A stretch of DNA of 64,000 nucleotides from Schizosaccharomyces osmophilus (GCF_027921745.1 NC_079239.1:957501-1021500), one strand, 5' to 3'. Positions 42,430 to 54,138 are shown, counted from the first letter of the stretch. Made by a program: numbers and translations. Notes: generated by a model from the sequence alone, not told the origin.

Positions 42430-42621
42430 ATGCGAAGGTACGAAAACTATGCTTTGATGAAACTAAGAACGCGGTATGCTGGGATTTATAGTAAAGCAAA
42501 TTGTGAAGAATACGTTCTTATCAACGGGTATTTTCTTTATGTATCTGCGGAGCTCAGTGTTACAAGGCCCAAGATGACTTACGATAGCGCTGAAATCATT
42601 TGCGTTGCAGTCCCACAATAA
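42430..42621 (+). CDS. Possible small protein, 63 residues, unknown
   Basis: ATG-initiated frame of 63 residues (MRRYENYALMKLRTRYAGIY...), with balanced composition, no family that I recognise, and a TATA box 44-50 bases upstream. No membrane segment and no obvious domain. It may be a real short gene or the 5' part of a stress-induced non-coding transcript. Confidence is low because a frame of this length is expected by chance in an 800-base gap. Confidence 0.2.
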   Translation: MRRYENYALMKLRTRYAGIYSKANCEEYVLINGYFLYVSAELSVTRPKMTYDSAEIICVAVPQ

Positions 42622-43046
42622 ACAAACAAGTTATATAGGAAGAGGTTTTCAAAAATAGATGTAGGCAACTGAATTTGTTTTGTAACGATCAAGTTTGAAT
42701 AGGAATGTTTGAAAAAGGGCAAGGAAACTTGTTATGCTAATTACAAGCTCCGAGTGAAAGAAAGAGTGACTAAAGATTAAGGCAAAAGAAGGATTCCCAA
42801 CAGGTACACTTATAAATACATCCATTTAGACAATTCCTTCTTCAATCGCATCCCGAATAATTCAATATTATATTTTTCTTGTTCATTTTCATGTTCCTAC
42901 ACAACTTCACAAAGCGTCTATTGCTTCCATTCTTGTACTGTTAAAATTCATTAAATCATTTCCATATCCATATCCAAAGTACCCTAAAACCCTTCAAAAA
43001 TTTACAGTGTATTTTTGTTGCCAAGTTTTTTCTTTTTTCTTTTTTC

Positions 43047-43062
43047 TTTTTTTTTTTTTTTT
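43047..43062. repeat. Poly(T) tract overlapping the nar1 stop codon
   Basis: Sixteen T on the plus strand preceded by TTTTTTC repeats. On the coding strand the nar1 TAA runs directly into the A-tract. Confidence 0.9.
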
Positions 43063-44739
43063 ACCACTTATTGGCCAGCAATAAGGGATTCGACAAATCT
43101 GTTTCCACGGACCGGTAGGTCGCTTGTAGATATTCTGGAGCCAGCTGTGGATCTTGAATCCATTGCTCAAGGCTGTTGTTAACAAAAGAACGATCAACCT
43201 CTTTTCTTCCAGGGGAATTGTATAAGGATTCCACTTGGTTCATCCATTCTCGACTTGCCAAAACCCGTTCACCAGAAGGAAATGGGACTTGGCCACCTCC
43301 ATTTATACAACCTCCTGGACAAGCCATAACTTCTACGTAATCATATTGGCGGCTCTTCTGTTGCGCTTTCTGAGCATCCGTTTTCATTCTCCGTTTCAGT
43401 AATACTTGTCCTCGACGGCTAGAGTTGCCATTCACTTTACGTACCAAATTTTGGATGTTTCGAAAGCCATAACAGGTAGCCATCGTTAACAAAACTTCAT
43501 CGTTTTGGGGATTTCGTAGCATGTATTCAGTTAAATCGCCATTTTGGTTGACTTTTGTAACGAATGCATTTGCATCGTGGATACCAAAGAGCATTTCAGC
43601 AGCATAAGACATAACATAACTCATGTATCCACCAGAGCTAGAACCCATCTGTTCCACATACGTCAATCGTGGATACCAAGCTGGTAACGTCTTATCCGAA
43701 ATTTTGTAAGGAATTCTGTTTTGTATTATGCTTCTTGGGTCCAAGTTGAAATGTTTAAACATCTCTACAATTTCTTTTGGTGTCAAAACAGCATCGACAT
43801 CTCGAATGCCATCTTCGGAAAACTCTTCCCGACTTGCTTCTAGCTTTTTGTCGAAACAAGGCATAAGACTCAAATGCCAAACTTGCTCACGAGGCAATGA
43901 AAACTGTTTGCTTGCCCAATCTTTGATTAAACGTCCACATGCCTGCTGAGGTGAGCGTATTTGTGACAGATGTGGAATGAGTGCTGACTGTGTTTTTTCA
44001 ACGTAGCAAATCCATCCGGGACAAGAAGACGAAAGGATTGGCAACTTTGTATGTGGTTCGGATTTAGAAGAGGATACCGTATTTTTAGAGTTTTTCTGCA
44101 CCTCAGACGCACTGAAATCAATGGCTTTCTCACTTCCGCTTTCAAGCGCCTTTTCTTGTTGTTTTTGCTTCCATGACTCACAAAATTCTTCTGCACACTG
44201 CTGCAACACGATCTCTCGGGCAGCATTGGTATCTAAAACGGTACAAAATCCAAGTTTACCAACAAACACCATCTCCAAAACATCCTGCATTTCCTCTAAA
44301 GAGATGCCATAATAAGCAGCTAAGTTTGCACGTACTTGCGGACTTGAAGACACGTAAAAAACCTCTTGGCCATCTGTTCTAGAGTCCAATCGTTTCAGGA
44401 CCTCCTGGTACGATTGTAAGTTTACCAACACTGTTTCTGCCGAAGTGATACATCCACTGCAAGCCAAGCAATCATTCAATGAGATGCTAGCTACTTCTAA
44501 TTCTTTTGATTCTCCTGTATCTTTGGTAACTTCGTAATAAGACTCTCCTTCTACTTGAATTTCATTCTAAACGCGTTCTGTTAGTCTTTTTGCCCCTCTA
44601 AACGCTTGTTTGTTTCATTCGCGTATGCTTTACTTACATTTTCATGTCCTTTTTCTGATTTTTTCACTTCTGCTGGCTTGATGCAAACAGCTCCCGGATT
44701 TAAAAAGTCATTCAAATCATTTTCTGAAAGTTTTGCCAT
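43061..44739 (-). CDS. nar1: Cytosolic Fe-S assembly factor Nar1 (iron-only hydrogenase-like)
   Basis: Two minus-strand exons, 44739-44638 and 44566-43061 (GTAAGT donor, TTTAG acceptor, phase 0), 535 residues; S. pombe Nar1 is nearly the same. The N-terminal [4Fe-4S] site has Cys in GAVCIKP plus DCLACSGC (residues ~19, 65-71). The hydrogenase-like core shows SSSCPGWICYVE, LMPCFDKKLEASREEF and MACPGGCINGGGQ, which hold the second cluster. Hydrogenase activity is absent in eukaryotes. Nar1 is part of the CIA pathway, passing Fe-S clusters to cytosolic and nuclear proteins with Cia1 and Met18 (known). Without the first exon the N-terminal cluster would be incomplete, which supports the splice. 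Confidence 0.95.
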
Positions 44740-45816
44740 ACTTTAAATGATCTTAATGCTTGGTTTTTTCCAAGTTCATTCTTTCTTTAGGCTCTTACTT
44801 CCTCTTAGTAAACATAATTTGCCACATTAGATCTTCGTATCTACTTTTCGGTATTCTAACGCAATGTAAATAATTTGATTAATCAATCTTTAGCTATCCT
44901 TATTTGTTGATCAATAATGCACAGTTTAGCTGGCAGTTTACAGTTTGCTGTAATGTAACTCTTCATTATTGATTTAGTTTTATTTAAAGTAGACAGTTCT
45001 CAGAATATTAACTTGAATATACTTTGAAAATTCTCAAAAGCCTTGGAACAGTAAAGGATGTGAAAAAACACTGCATAGAAAACGAGCGAACCCTGATGGC
45101 TCTCATTCTAATCTGCAGTCCAAGAGCGAGTATATTCAAATGAGAAAAAAAATAAAAAAAAAAAAAAAAAAAAAAACAGCGTCCAAGCTGCTTCAATTCA
45201 CCTCGAGAAACAAAAGCCTGATTGAAAAAAAGTCTACAACTACTTTTATGAAACCATCAGTGTAGTTTTTTAAAAGGTTTTATAATTTTGCTATGTAACA
45301 GTAGAAAACACCAGAAGAAACAAAAAAGGAACGCATAAAAAGAAAGATAAAATTTGAACGAACAAGCAAACGAAATGATGGCTTTATGATATCTAATAGA
45401 ATGAAACTCAATAAAAAAATACTGAACATGTCGAGATGACTCAACATTCAGCATGAATGATAATAATAAATACTATAAACACAAAGACAAAGACTACCAT
45501 AAAGAAATAAAGGAAAGTCAACATTCAAACAATTACCAGAAGACTGCCGATATCACCAGCAACGGTTTCCTTTATAGCGTCGCCGATAATGCTGATGAAA
45601 TGGCTACCAAATATATGTAGTCCACTGATAAATAATCGACAGGAGATACAATTGAAGGCTTGCATCATCAATCTAGAAATATAATAAATCCAGGTCGTCT
45701 TTTGTTCGATTTTAATACTTTCTAGGATGAAGTCGATAGATACACCTTTTTTAATTTTGGAAGATCGAAAATCGTAAAAGATAATTTAGCACACTGAAGT
45801 GGTTTTGGTTGAATAT
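44740..45816. other. Intergenic, cek1 3' side to nar1 start
   Basis: 1.08 kb. It holds a 22-base poly(A) run at 45155-45176 and, just after cek1, an open frame without an early Met (see findings). Otherwise AT-rich and featureless. Confidence 0.45.
45155..45176. repeat. Poly(A) run, 22 bases
   Basis: Uninterrupted A22, preceded by an interrupted A-tract; likely length-variable. No target-site repeats or retro-element are seen next to it. Confidence 0.9.
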
Positions 45817-48800
45817 CTAGGGATCTTCCTGTTCATTGAGCTGAAGACTAGTAAAATAAGCGACCAATTTTTTATGATCCAATTTCTTAGCGCTTTCTGT
45901 AGAATTCGTATCTAAAGAAAACTCGCTCCTCGACTGAGCTCCCACAGGTGTTTCCATGCCAGCAACCGACGCGCGTCGAGATGTATGTGCACTCAGAAAA
46001 GAATCTGGAGTGCGATTAGCCATGCAGTCGTTAACATCTTCCACGTGGTCTTTGGATGTCTGACTCTCACGCTCTTTCTTAAGCTTCTGTATGGTGCTTC
46101 GATTCGCCTTGTCCAAAACATCCAAATTGCGATAACTGAAGCTTCCAAATTCTGGCGGTGAATCTATGGTATTGCTTCTAATTCGATTCATCCTTGCGCC
46201 AGGTTTAAGATGCTGAGGAACTGAAGAAGCGACACTTTCAGGCTCAGGTTCTTTAAGAGGAATATGTTCAGAAAGTTCTGTGTAGTGATTATTATAATCA
46301 AACTCATCCAACCCTCTGGGATCAAAATATATTGTATCATCAGGAGCGAAAGGCTTTGGAACAAACGGAGGTTCCTCGTTCACTACGTTGTCCCAACTAA
46401 CGCCCCTAAAAAAAGGATGCGATTTAACTTCTTCCACTCCTTTAGCTCCCAGTCTTTCAGATGGTTCCATACATAACAATCTGTTAATTAAATCTACAGC
46501 ATCGCCTAAGTCAAGGAAGTTAGTATTATCAGGCCATGCAATTTTTCGCGCGAGAATGTTTTTGAAAATCTCAGTCGGGGTATCTGCATTAAAAGGCGGA
46601 TACCCAAAAAGGAACTCAAACAAAACGCAGCCCACAGACCACCAGTCACTTGCCTTGATCCCAGGATTACCTAAAATAACTTCAGGGGCAATGTAATCTG
46701 GAGTTCCAATAAATCTCTTGAACGAATCACGATTTTCAAGGAATGGCTGGGTTTTTGGTGAATCTATAGCTTGAGCTCGATTTTTATCATTGCTAACGGC
46801 ATTATTAGACTTTCTAGCAGCCAGTAGTTCTTCCGGCCCATTTTCAAGGCTAAAGCTTTGAGAAGCAAGCCTAATACTCGTTCCATCTAATGATAGTAAT
46901 CTTTCATTGAGCGTAGGCCTTTTAGTTGAATCCACAGTACCTGCAGAATGCGTGTCTATATAAGATGAAGCAGTACTCAATGAAAGATCCGACAAAGAAC
47001 CCGGACATTCCGCTAAGTTAGGTGCAAAGCTCGACTCACTATCACTTCTGTTTTGTCTCTTCAGATAACCTACTCTGCTTAATCCAAAATCTGTCAGTTT
47101 GAGGTGACCCGACTGAGCAATTAACAGATTGTCGGGTTTGATATCACGATGAACAATTTCTCTGTTGTGTAGAGCGCCCAAGCACAAAACAATTTCAGCT
47201 AAATACTTGTGAATCCAATCAAGTTCCAGGATCCCCATTGTTTTCAAAAGTGATCCACAATCCCCTCCATTCAAATATTCCATAACAAGATAAAGATAAT
47301 CTCTAGACTGGAATGTATAATACAATTTGGCGACAAAAGGGATTTCTCCTTGAGCCATCAATATTGCACGTTCAGCCCGTACATTTACTACTTGATTTTT
47401 AGCAATCATGTCCGACTTTTTTAAGATTTTGACTGCAAAGTAATCACCAGTAGTTCTTTTCTGTGCCAGGTAGACAGACCCAAACGCACCTTTGCTAATT
47501 GGCTTTAAAATCTTATAATCATTAATTGAAGGATTACTATGGGCAGCTGAGGGCAGAATTGTATGTACACGAGGAGATGGAGACGGAAGTCGTAAATCTT
47601 TTTCAGATAGATTCTTTGACCGTCCACGTGAATTCAGTGATGTACGAGCATTCAACGATAAACCGTGTACTGAAGCATCAGAAGCTAAGAACCGAGGACT
47701 GGAATTTGGGGATAAAAATCTCGAATTCTCAGACTTATGATCGGAACAGCATGGATCGGTCACCTTAAGACGCTGTAAAGATAACTGCATGTCAGGAAAT
47801 TCATTCATTTGAGCAGAGCCACAATCGGAGCCATTGCTTAAGCAATATGGATGGGATTGCGTAAGCAGAGAACATGAGGAAGACCTAGAGAGATCAGAAT
47901 TCGAGTCCGAATCAGGTAGAAAGTCGTTATCCTGTTTAAACTGTGGGTTCATTACTTTGACAGTATTTTCAACAGTTCCTGGAAGAGATACTGAAGGAGC
48001 GTCTAAAGTTAAGCCCTCAACGTATTGTGAGTTTTGAAAAGATAACAATTCAGAAACAACGTTATCAATCACTTCTTGAACATGATAATCCACTTCCAAT
48101 CGAATTCGCTCAGAATAATATACAGCGTTTTTCAATCGGGTTATTCCAATAACTTTAGTATCGAATGCAGTTCTTAAATCTCTCCAAAGGTTGATGACTG
48201 CCTGTGAGCAATTTTGAAGAGATGGTGTGAAGTTTTGCAATTCATCTATAGATACTTCTGATATTGGGGACTGTAATCGAAGAGAATCCACGTTATCGAA
48301 ATTTACAATGACTTTGACAGGAGGTATGCTTATGCCTATGACCAAATTCAAATAGTATGTGATCTGGTTTAAAAAGGCAGACAAGAGGGAAACAGAGGAC
48401 TCCTTTTTTATATCCTTAGGAACTGATAAAGATGACGTGTCGTAGTTGGGATACAATATCAACGCTTCATCTTTGTATAGCGGAATTAAATAAGGTTTTT
48501 CAAGTAATTGATCTTGAATCTGCAGTAAGGTAGAGCGAAAATAGAGCAGCGAATCTTGAGCAGATTGCACAATAGATTCAAATGTGCTGGTGATTAAACA
48601 AAGCTTAGAATGAACTTCAAAGAACCATGATTGAATATTTCTTTCACATATTTGACAAAACTCCGGCCGAGGATGAGGTAAAAACTGTAAATTACCGGTT
48701 TTGTAGAAAGATTCGCGCAAGGAAGATAAATACTGGTCTAGAAGACCAGAACTGAGACCAATGACTTCCAAAATATTATGTGCAAAAGATTTTGAATCGA

Positions 48801-49311
48801 CTGTACTATTATTGACAGGATGAGCAACCCACATTGTATGGTCGGGCGTATTTGTATGGCAGTTCCGGATTAAAATACCAACAGCATCAAATTGCTCAAG
48901 AGGAATATCATTGTCTTCGTAGGTGAGAGGAGAAGTGTGGTTAGGGGCATGAGAATGCTGTGTAAGAGAATTCTTCGAAGGATGTTTCAGTCGAATATGG
49001 TAGCTATGGGAATCATCTTCTAACAAACATTTTGCGGCTTTAACAAACGCTTCTAATCCGGTTTTACCCAGAAAGTCCTTCACGGAATGACCAACAACTT
49101 GGTCCTGAGGAACATTAAGTAAATCAGGCGAGTTGTCACTAACATACTGAAAATTCCCCGACAAATCAAGCTCAAAAGACACAGGATGGTGCGAATGTTC
49201 GAAGAAATTGCCATTCGTTAATGAAGCCATGCTCCATCCTTGCTGTTCATTTGAAGCTTGTTGTGAGTCGTTAGGGGATTCAGGCCTGCCACGAGCAGTA
49301 ATTGGCTTCAT
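45817..49311 (-). CDS. cek1: Rim15/Greatwall-type protein kinase Cek1
   Basis: 1164 residues in one exon. A PAS-like segment lies near residues 45-110 (FELDLSGNFQYVSDNSPDLL), and a Cys/His finger CQICERNIQSWFFEVHSKLC at ~220. The kinase domain starts near 605 with ISKGAFGSVYLAQ (the Ser-for-Gly first position is usual in this branch), has HRDIKPDN near 722 and DFGLSRVGY near 742. A ~120-residue insert before FIGTPDYIAPEVIL is the AGC/Greatwall hallmark. An AGC tail follows (DEFDYNNHYTEL). Rim15-like kinases phosphorylate the endosulfine Igo1 to inhibit PP2A-B55 on nutrient limitation (known). S. pombe has Cek1 and Ppk18; the neighbours favour Cek1 (SPCC1450.11c). It is shorter than the ~1340 residues I recall for S. 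pombe, so an N-terminal exon cannot be excluded. Confidence 0.9.
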   Translation of the reverse strand: MKPITARGRPESPNDSQQASNEQQGWSMASLTNGNFFEHSHHPVSFELDLSGNFQYVSDNSPDLLNVPQDQVVGHSVKDFLGKTGLEAFVKAAKCLLEDDSHSYHIRLKHPSKNSLTQHSHAPNHTSPLTYEDNDIPLEQFDAVGILIRNCHTNTPDHTMWVAHPVNNSTVDSKSFAHNILEVIGLSSGLLDQYLSSLRESFYKTGNLQFLPHPRPEFCQICERNIQSWFFEVHSKLCLITSTFESIVQSAQDSLLYFRSTLLQIQDQLLEKPYLIPLYKDEALILYPNYDTSSLSVPKDIKKESSVSLLSAFLNQITYYLNLVIGISIPPVKVIVNFDNVDSLRLQSPISEVSIDELQNFTPSLQNCSQAVINLWRDLRTAFDTKVIGITRLKNAVYYSERIRLEVDYHVQEVIDNVVSELLSFQNSQYVEGLTLDAPSVSLPGTVENTVKVMNPQFKQDNDFLPDSDSNSDLSRSSSCSLLTQSHPYCLSNGSDCGSAQMNEFPDMQLSLQRLKVTDPCCSDHKSENSRFLSPNSSPRFLASDASVHGLSLNARTSLNSRGRSKNLSEKDLRLPSPSPRVHTILPSAAHSNPSINDYKILKPISKGAFGSVYLAQKRTTGDYFAVKILKKSDMIAKNQVVNVRAERAILMAQGEIPFVAKLYYTFQSRDYLYLVMEYLNGGDCGSLLKTMGILELDWIHKYLAEIVLCLGALHNREIVHRDIKPDNLLIAQSGHLKLTDFGLSRVGYLKRQNRSDSESSFAPNLAECPGSLSDLSLSTASSYIDTHSAGTVDSTKRPTLNERLLSLDGTSIRLASQSFSLENGPEELLAARKSNNAVSNDKNRAQAIDSPKTQPFLENRDSFKRFIGTPDYIAPEVILGNPGIKASDWWSVGCVLFEFLFGYPPFNADTPTEIFKNILARKIAWPDNTNFLDLGDAVDLINRLLCMEPSERLGAKGVEEVKSHPFFRGVSWDNVVNEEPPFVPKPFAPDDTIYFDPRGLDEFDYNNHYTELSEHIPLKEPEPESVASSVPQHLKPGARMNRIRSNTIDSPPEFGSFSYRNLDVLDKANRSTIQKLKKERESQTSKDHVEDVNDCMANRTPDSFLSAHTSRRASVAGMETPVGAQSRSEFSLDTNSTESAKKLDHKKLVAYFTSLQLNEQEDP

Positions 49312-50454
49312 TGAAACTCAAAAAAGCCTTGATCTAAGCTGTACTTTTAATCATTACCAAAGAGCAATAACTATCCACTGCTGACAAAAGCCTATTTGAG
49401 TTTATTTTTAAGTTTTTCCCTGGTAGTCCTGATCTGCAAAAGAAAAGGCTTCGTAAGAGAAAAATCCCTTGTAAAATCTATGTTATTAAAAAAAAAAAGG
49501 AAAGACTAGGCCTTATAGGACTTTTCGGTACAGGAAGAAGTTGTTGGTGGTAGTAGACAACTCCACCTAAGACCGTATAATAGAAAACTCCAGAGTTTCA
49601 AACACCGCCGGGATGGTTCGGTTACGTTCTTCTTAGTAATAGAAAAAGAAAAAAACAAATAAATAATAATTTAAGAGGTTTTGATAGTGAATTGGATACC
49701 GAGATAAAAATTTTTCAACAAGTTAGTAAAAGTCCTCCTCACGCTTCTTTTTTTTGGGTTCCTTTGTTTTAGGCTTCAAGCAATTCTATAAAAAGCATTG
49801 CTCGATTACAGATGGTATGAGAATAATCTTCGCTTTTGATTCCACTTTGATTGAAATGTTACAAAAATAGCCACATAAAGTAGGAAATGGTATCGAATTA
49901 TTGTATTACACATCAATGAAATTAATTTCACAGAAAACAGCGAATTCACTCAATGAGTCTTGAAAGCTTTCTCATAACGTCTCAATAGGACTCATGATGC
50001 TGTCGCATTCTATGCAAAAACTCAAGTGTAGACTTTAATTTTTATATTATGTAAGGCACACTTCATAGTAAAATAGAGCATTTGCTAGAAAATATTACTA
50101 GGTTTTTATTAACAGTAAATCACTTCATTCCAGATGGAAAACCAAGCAAAAAGAACCACACGCTGTGTTGACAATACTTGACCTAGAATAAGAGCTCATT
50201 AGTCTACATACATATTCAACTAATACGCATTCTACATGTATATTTCTACTGCAAAGACTACTAGCATTACTATAGCTCTTTTATTCTTTTTTGTCTCAGC
50301 TGATTTGTTTATTTACAAAATTGCGATAGAATTTTTCTTTCCTTATACGAATAACGAATTTTAGTTAAGTCCACTATCCTGCGTACTTGATGCGAAGAGA
50401 ATACAACTATGATTCAATGGAAAGGATACTTAGCCTTTACACGCCTAGTTTACT
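49312..50454. other. Divergent intergenic, cek1 / PX-domain gene
   Basis: 1.14 kb with no long frame. It may contain a long cek1 leader. A-rich stretches; no RNA gene seen. Confidence 0.45.
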
Positions 50455-53312
50455 ATGGAAACGAGCTCTACGGATGAACAAGCTGCTTTGCAGAGACATT
50501 ACTTGAAAAAGGAACTTCTTTCTCTTTTGGTTGAGGAGGAATTGGCATTTATTGGGGACTCATCGAATCTCGTTCATTTGGGAACCCCTTTTATGAATAA
50601 GGATGAACCTCCCATTCCTTTTGATGACTCCAAAATACCTATTTTAAGATTTATTTTTAAAAAATTTGTACTTACCTTTCCTTTCCTGGACCCGGCATGC
50701 CAAACACAACTGTGGAATGTGAGCTTTCGTAATGTACGTAGGATGATATCGGACGTTTCTCTCGAGAAACTACTATAGGGAAGTTTATTCTGACATTTTT
50801 AGTTTTTGAGCGCTATGTACGAAAATAGCGTTTCTGTACTGCCCGATGACCCAGATGCAACTTACATGCACAAAATGGAAATGAAGTTCCACGGTATGCT
50901 TACGCTTCTCATGAGTCGAGCTATTTCTTGTATTCAAGGAGAGAAAAGCATTGGTCATGACCGGATTGATATGTTGAGTATAAAGAAACAGTTGTCGCAA
51001 ACCAGTATAGAAAACAAAAAGCAAGATCTCTTAATAGCTGTAGTTGCTGGTGTCCGCGAACTTTCATATTCAACGTATCTGAGAAATAAGAAAACTTATG
51101 TAAGTGATTTTGTGCTATTTGGCGAGCAAGATACGAAGTATCGTTAGGAACATTGACTCTTTTTCCTTCAACCTGGTATCTAGCTATTGCCGTTTTTTTG
51201 ACAAATACTAATAAAATTAGGAATACATTCTTAAAGTGCAGGATGAGGAATCTCTTATATATGTGGCACGCAGATATTCTGATTTCACTAAACTGCACCA
51301 TACTTTAGTGAAAAAGTTCCCGAGTGCTATTATTCCGCGTCTACCAGCTAAAGATTTACATGACACGCATCTTCATGATGGATCAAAATTCGCATCTTTA
51401 GACACTACCCAAACGCCTTCTAGTATTGGATCTACTAAAGAAAATTTTAGCCTGACTTTGCAACAAGAAAGAATGAGAATTGGATTGAATTATTACGTAA
51501 ACCACGTTCTCCAACAAGACGAACTTCGAAATAGTCCCGAAGTAGACACGTTTTTTCATTCTAATCCTTTTACACCCAATGAAAATGTACAAAAAGACAT
51601 ACTTCTCCGCCAAGAGCTAGATCTTATCCGTACCAAAGAAAGGAAGAAATTTATAGAAATCGCTTCTGAGCGCGCAAAAGCCCTCGATAAATATATGGAC
51701 GAATTTAAGCGATCACTTATGGAATCCGGTATGGTCAGCTTTGCTTTTGTCCTAATTACCTTACTAATAATTTTTAGGGGGATTAACTAGTTTATTTACA
51801 GAGCTAAAAGAAAAGGATAGCATAAAAGACTTGTCTCCAACTTTACAACAAACCTTGGAATGGGTTCGTGTAAATTTAGCTTCTACCATTTATGATGTAT
51901 TTATAGCCAAAGAGAAGTCCAGCGTCACCTTTTCCCAGATTAAGCGCATGCATTCAATTTTTCCCTATGGAGTAATTAAAAATATCATGCGTTTCTCAAA
52001 TCCACTTTCCGTCATGAAACGTATTTTAGACACCCTCTTGGCTCAACCTTTTGGAATGAAGTCTCTCTTTCAACGTCTATTGAGTTTGAGTCTGAACGAT
52101 AATGTGCGTGCTATTCACAAGTTGATTAGCAAATATCAAAGTCAAGTAAACAATGCAGAAGTTTTGCAAAAAATTCAGCAACAAGCTGAGAATCCCTGCA
52201 AAGAAGCTCAAGAAATTATACGGAGAAATGAAATGTCTCCTCAGGATTATTTGCTATACATTCTCGTTTCTGATGAGGTACCTCCTAGGCTTTCTGAAGA
52301 ATCAATCAGGCAAGTAATTATGGACGGAAGTGCCTGGAAAGAAGCCATGGATTCAGAAGTATATCCCGAGGATAAGACGATTCATGAACGAGCCAAAAGA
52401 TTCGGATTCACCTTAAAGTTGATGCACCTGTATGCCAAGCAGTTCAACAAAAAGCGTTCTATTTCCTTGATTTCTGAAGGCTCCACCGGAGAAATGATGA
52501 AAACTATTGTAGTAATTTTCTACAAACCTTTGATGAAGGTGTATAAAGCAGCAAATGTTTATACCTCGTATGTTTAGAAGGATTTTTAGGAACAAGCACT
52601 AACCTTTTGCAGCGTGGGTGATTTTGAAGCTTTTATGGAGGATATGCTACGACTTGTGGAAGATACACAGGAAAATCCAGAAGTGAATCCGACTACACTC
52701 GTAGAACATTACATTGATTTGGTCAAGAGACACGAAGACGCATTTTATAACTTTGTACACCGGGTATATCTGCATGACAGTGGATTGTTCAGCTCTCTTA
52801 TGGAATGGATCGAAAGTATTATTTCATTTTTGCATTATGGCTCAGCGTATCCAATAGACATGGATAACATGATTACGGGGCTGAGTCCAGAGGAAACCGA
52901 TTTGTTATCCCAAGAATTGAAAGAACTTGTAGAATGGAATCACAGAAAAAAAAGTTTCTTGTTTCGGAAGAATACAACAAAGTATGCGTCTGGTGATGAG
53001 TCTACGATTCCGGCTGTAAATATGGATGAGCTTGGACTTGATGAGGAAATTTTAGCTGAGCTACGAGGGGATGGCGATGAGGAAGAAGAGTATAATAACA
53101 GCGATATAGAGCAGAATGAGGACAGGATGAACGAAAGTTTTGAATATGATCCCATAATGGATGAACGGCAACGACAAAAACGAAAGGCAAACCGATCGAT
53201 TGATGGCGTTCCAGCGAAGCCGGAATTCAAAATCATTTCGAAATTACTTCCTACGTTTCGTGATCGTATTTATCCCATTCTAGCTCGTTTTGCGAATGAA
53301 AGCTCTGCTTAA
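50455..53312 (+). CDS. PXB-PX-DUF3818 phosphoinositide-binding protein
   Basis: Five exons: 50455-50733, 50803-51099, 51221-51728, 51778-52567 and 52613-53312. Donors are GTACGT, GTAAGT, GTATGG and GTATGT with good branch points; all joins keep frame, about 857 residues. The PXB domain comes first (~1-190). The PX domain is at ~193-310: EYILKVQDEESLIYVARRYSDFTKLH carries the RRYSDF phosphoinositide motif and FPSAIIPRLPAK is the PxxP-containing loop. DUF3818 fills the rest (LDTLLAQPFGMKSLFQRLLSL; ALYLH-type helices; YIDLVKRHEDAFYNFVHRVY). The tail is acidic. It is the full-length counterpart of the gene at 5532 and relative of S. cerevisiae YPR097W, a membrane lipid-binding protein. Position matches S. 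pombe SPCC1450.12. Confidence 0.88.
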
Positions 53313-53514
53313 TGGAAAAATACGGGGTGTTTTTATATTATATTATAACTTGATTTGATTTAATTTATTTTTGTTTTTATACGAACACATAGTTTTATGA
53401 GTTAGAAGTGAAAAAGAATAACATGACTTTAGACGAGAGCGAAAGAGAAGTGGCGTTGAATAGGTTAATAGAGGACGTGTATCAAACTAATGAAGATTGT
53501 GTTATCTTTTGCAG

Positions 53515-54138
53515 CTACTCTTTAGCCTTTTGAAACCATTCTTTTATATGGGCTTCCACCAGCTTTTCTGTGTACTTTCCAAGCTGATCGACTTCCACAT
53601 TGACTAGGCTACCAATATTCTTGGTGGGCATGATAACACTTGACTGCGTGTAAGAAATCATCATAATGCTAAAGGTTGCTTCGTCGACATATGTAACTGT
53701 GAGCGAGACGCCATCCAAAGCGATGTAACCCTTGTAAACAATGTACTTGAGAACCGAAGGGTCACGAGGACGGAATGTAAAAACAATGGCCTCTTGATCC
53801 GGTTGTTTGTCTACGATTTCGGCAACGGTATCAACGTGGCCCTGAACAAAGTGGCCTCCCATACGAGTCGTACTGAGAACGGCACGTTCCAAGTTCACAG
53901 AGTCGCCTTCCTTTAGAGAGCCTAGATTTGTAAGACGGAGAGTTTCGGGAGCAATTCCGACCACAAAGCCTGTACCGCTAAGACTTGTAACCGTCAAGCA
54001 AGTACCGTTGACAGCGATGCTGTCGCCTAAATGACAATCTTGAATGATTTTGGGCTCCTCAATATCGACGGAGAATCCCTCAGGCGACTTTACGACACGG
54101 CGAATAATGCCAATAGCTTCAACGAGGCCAGTAAACAT
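53515..54138 (-). CDS. rib5: Riboflavin synthase (Rib5)
   Basis: 207 residues from MFTGLVEAIG, the universal start of riboflavin synthase; the ten codons upstream that extend the frame begin with TTG and are not used. It shows the internal duplication of two beta-barrel halves: first half GDSIAVNGTCLTVT and VNLERAV, second half YIALDGVSLTVT with GGHFVQGHVDTVA between them. The trimeric enzyme dismutates two 6,7-dimethyl-8-ribityllumazine molecules into riboflavin (known). It lies convergent to the PX-domain gene, only 202 bases away. Confidence 0.96.
   Translation of the reverse strand: MFTGLVEAIGIIRRVVKSPEGFSVDIEEPKIIQDCHLGDSIAVNGTCLTVTSLSGTGFVVGIAPETLRLTNLGSLKEGDSVNLERAVLSTTRMGGHFVQGHVDTVAEIVDKQPDQEAIVFTFRPRDPSVLKYIVYKGYIALDGVSLTVTYVDEATFSIMMISYTQSSVIMPTKNIGSLVNVEVDQLGKYTEKLVEAHIKEWFQKAKE

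Larger units (their letters stand above)
42240..43060. other. Intergenic, dao1 start to nar1 3' end
   Basis: 820 bases holding the dao1 promoter, a possible small gene at 42430-42621 (listed) and a long pyrimidine tract before nar1. From memory, S. pombe has a wtf gene and a phospholipase gene between dao1 and nar1; neither is here. Confidence 0.5.

Noticed and set aside
45155-45176. Poly(A) run as the tail of a retro-inserted gene copy
   Set aside because: No coding or RNA-like sequence lies 5' of it and no target-site duplication is visible; a simple homopolymer is enough.
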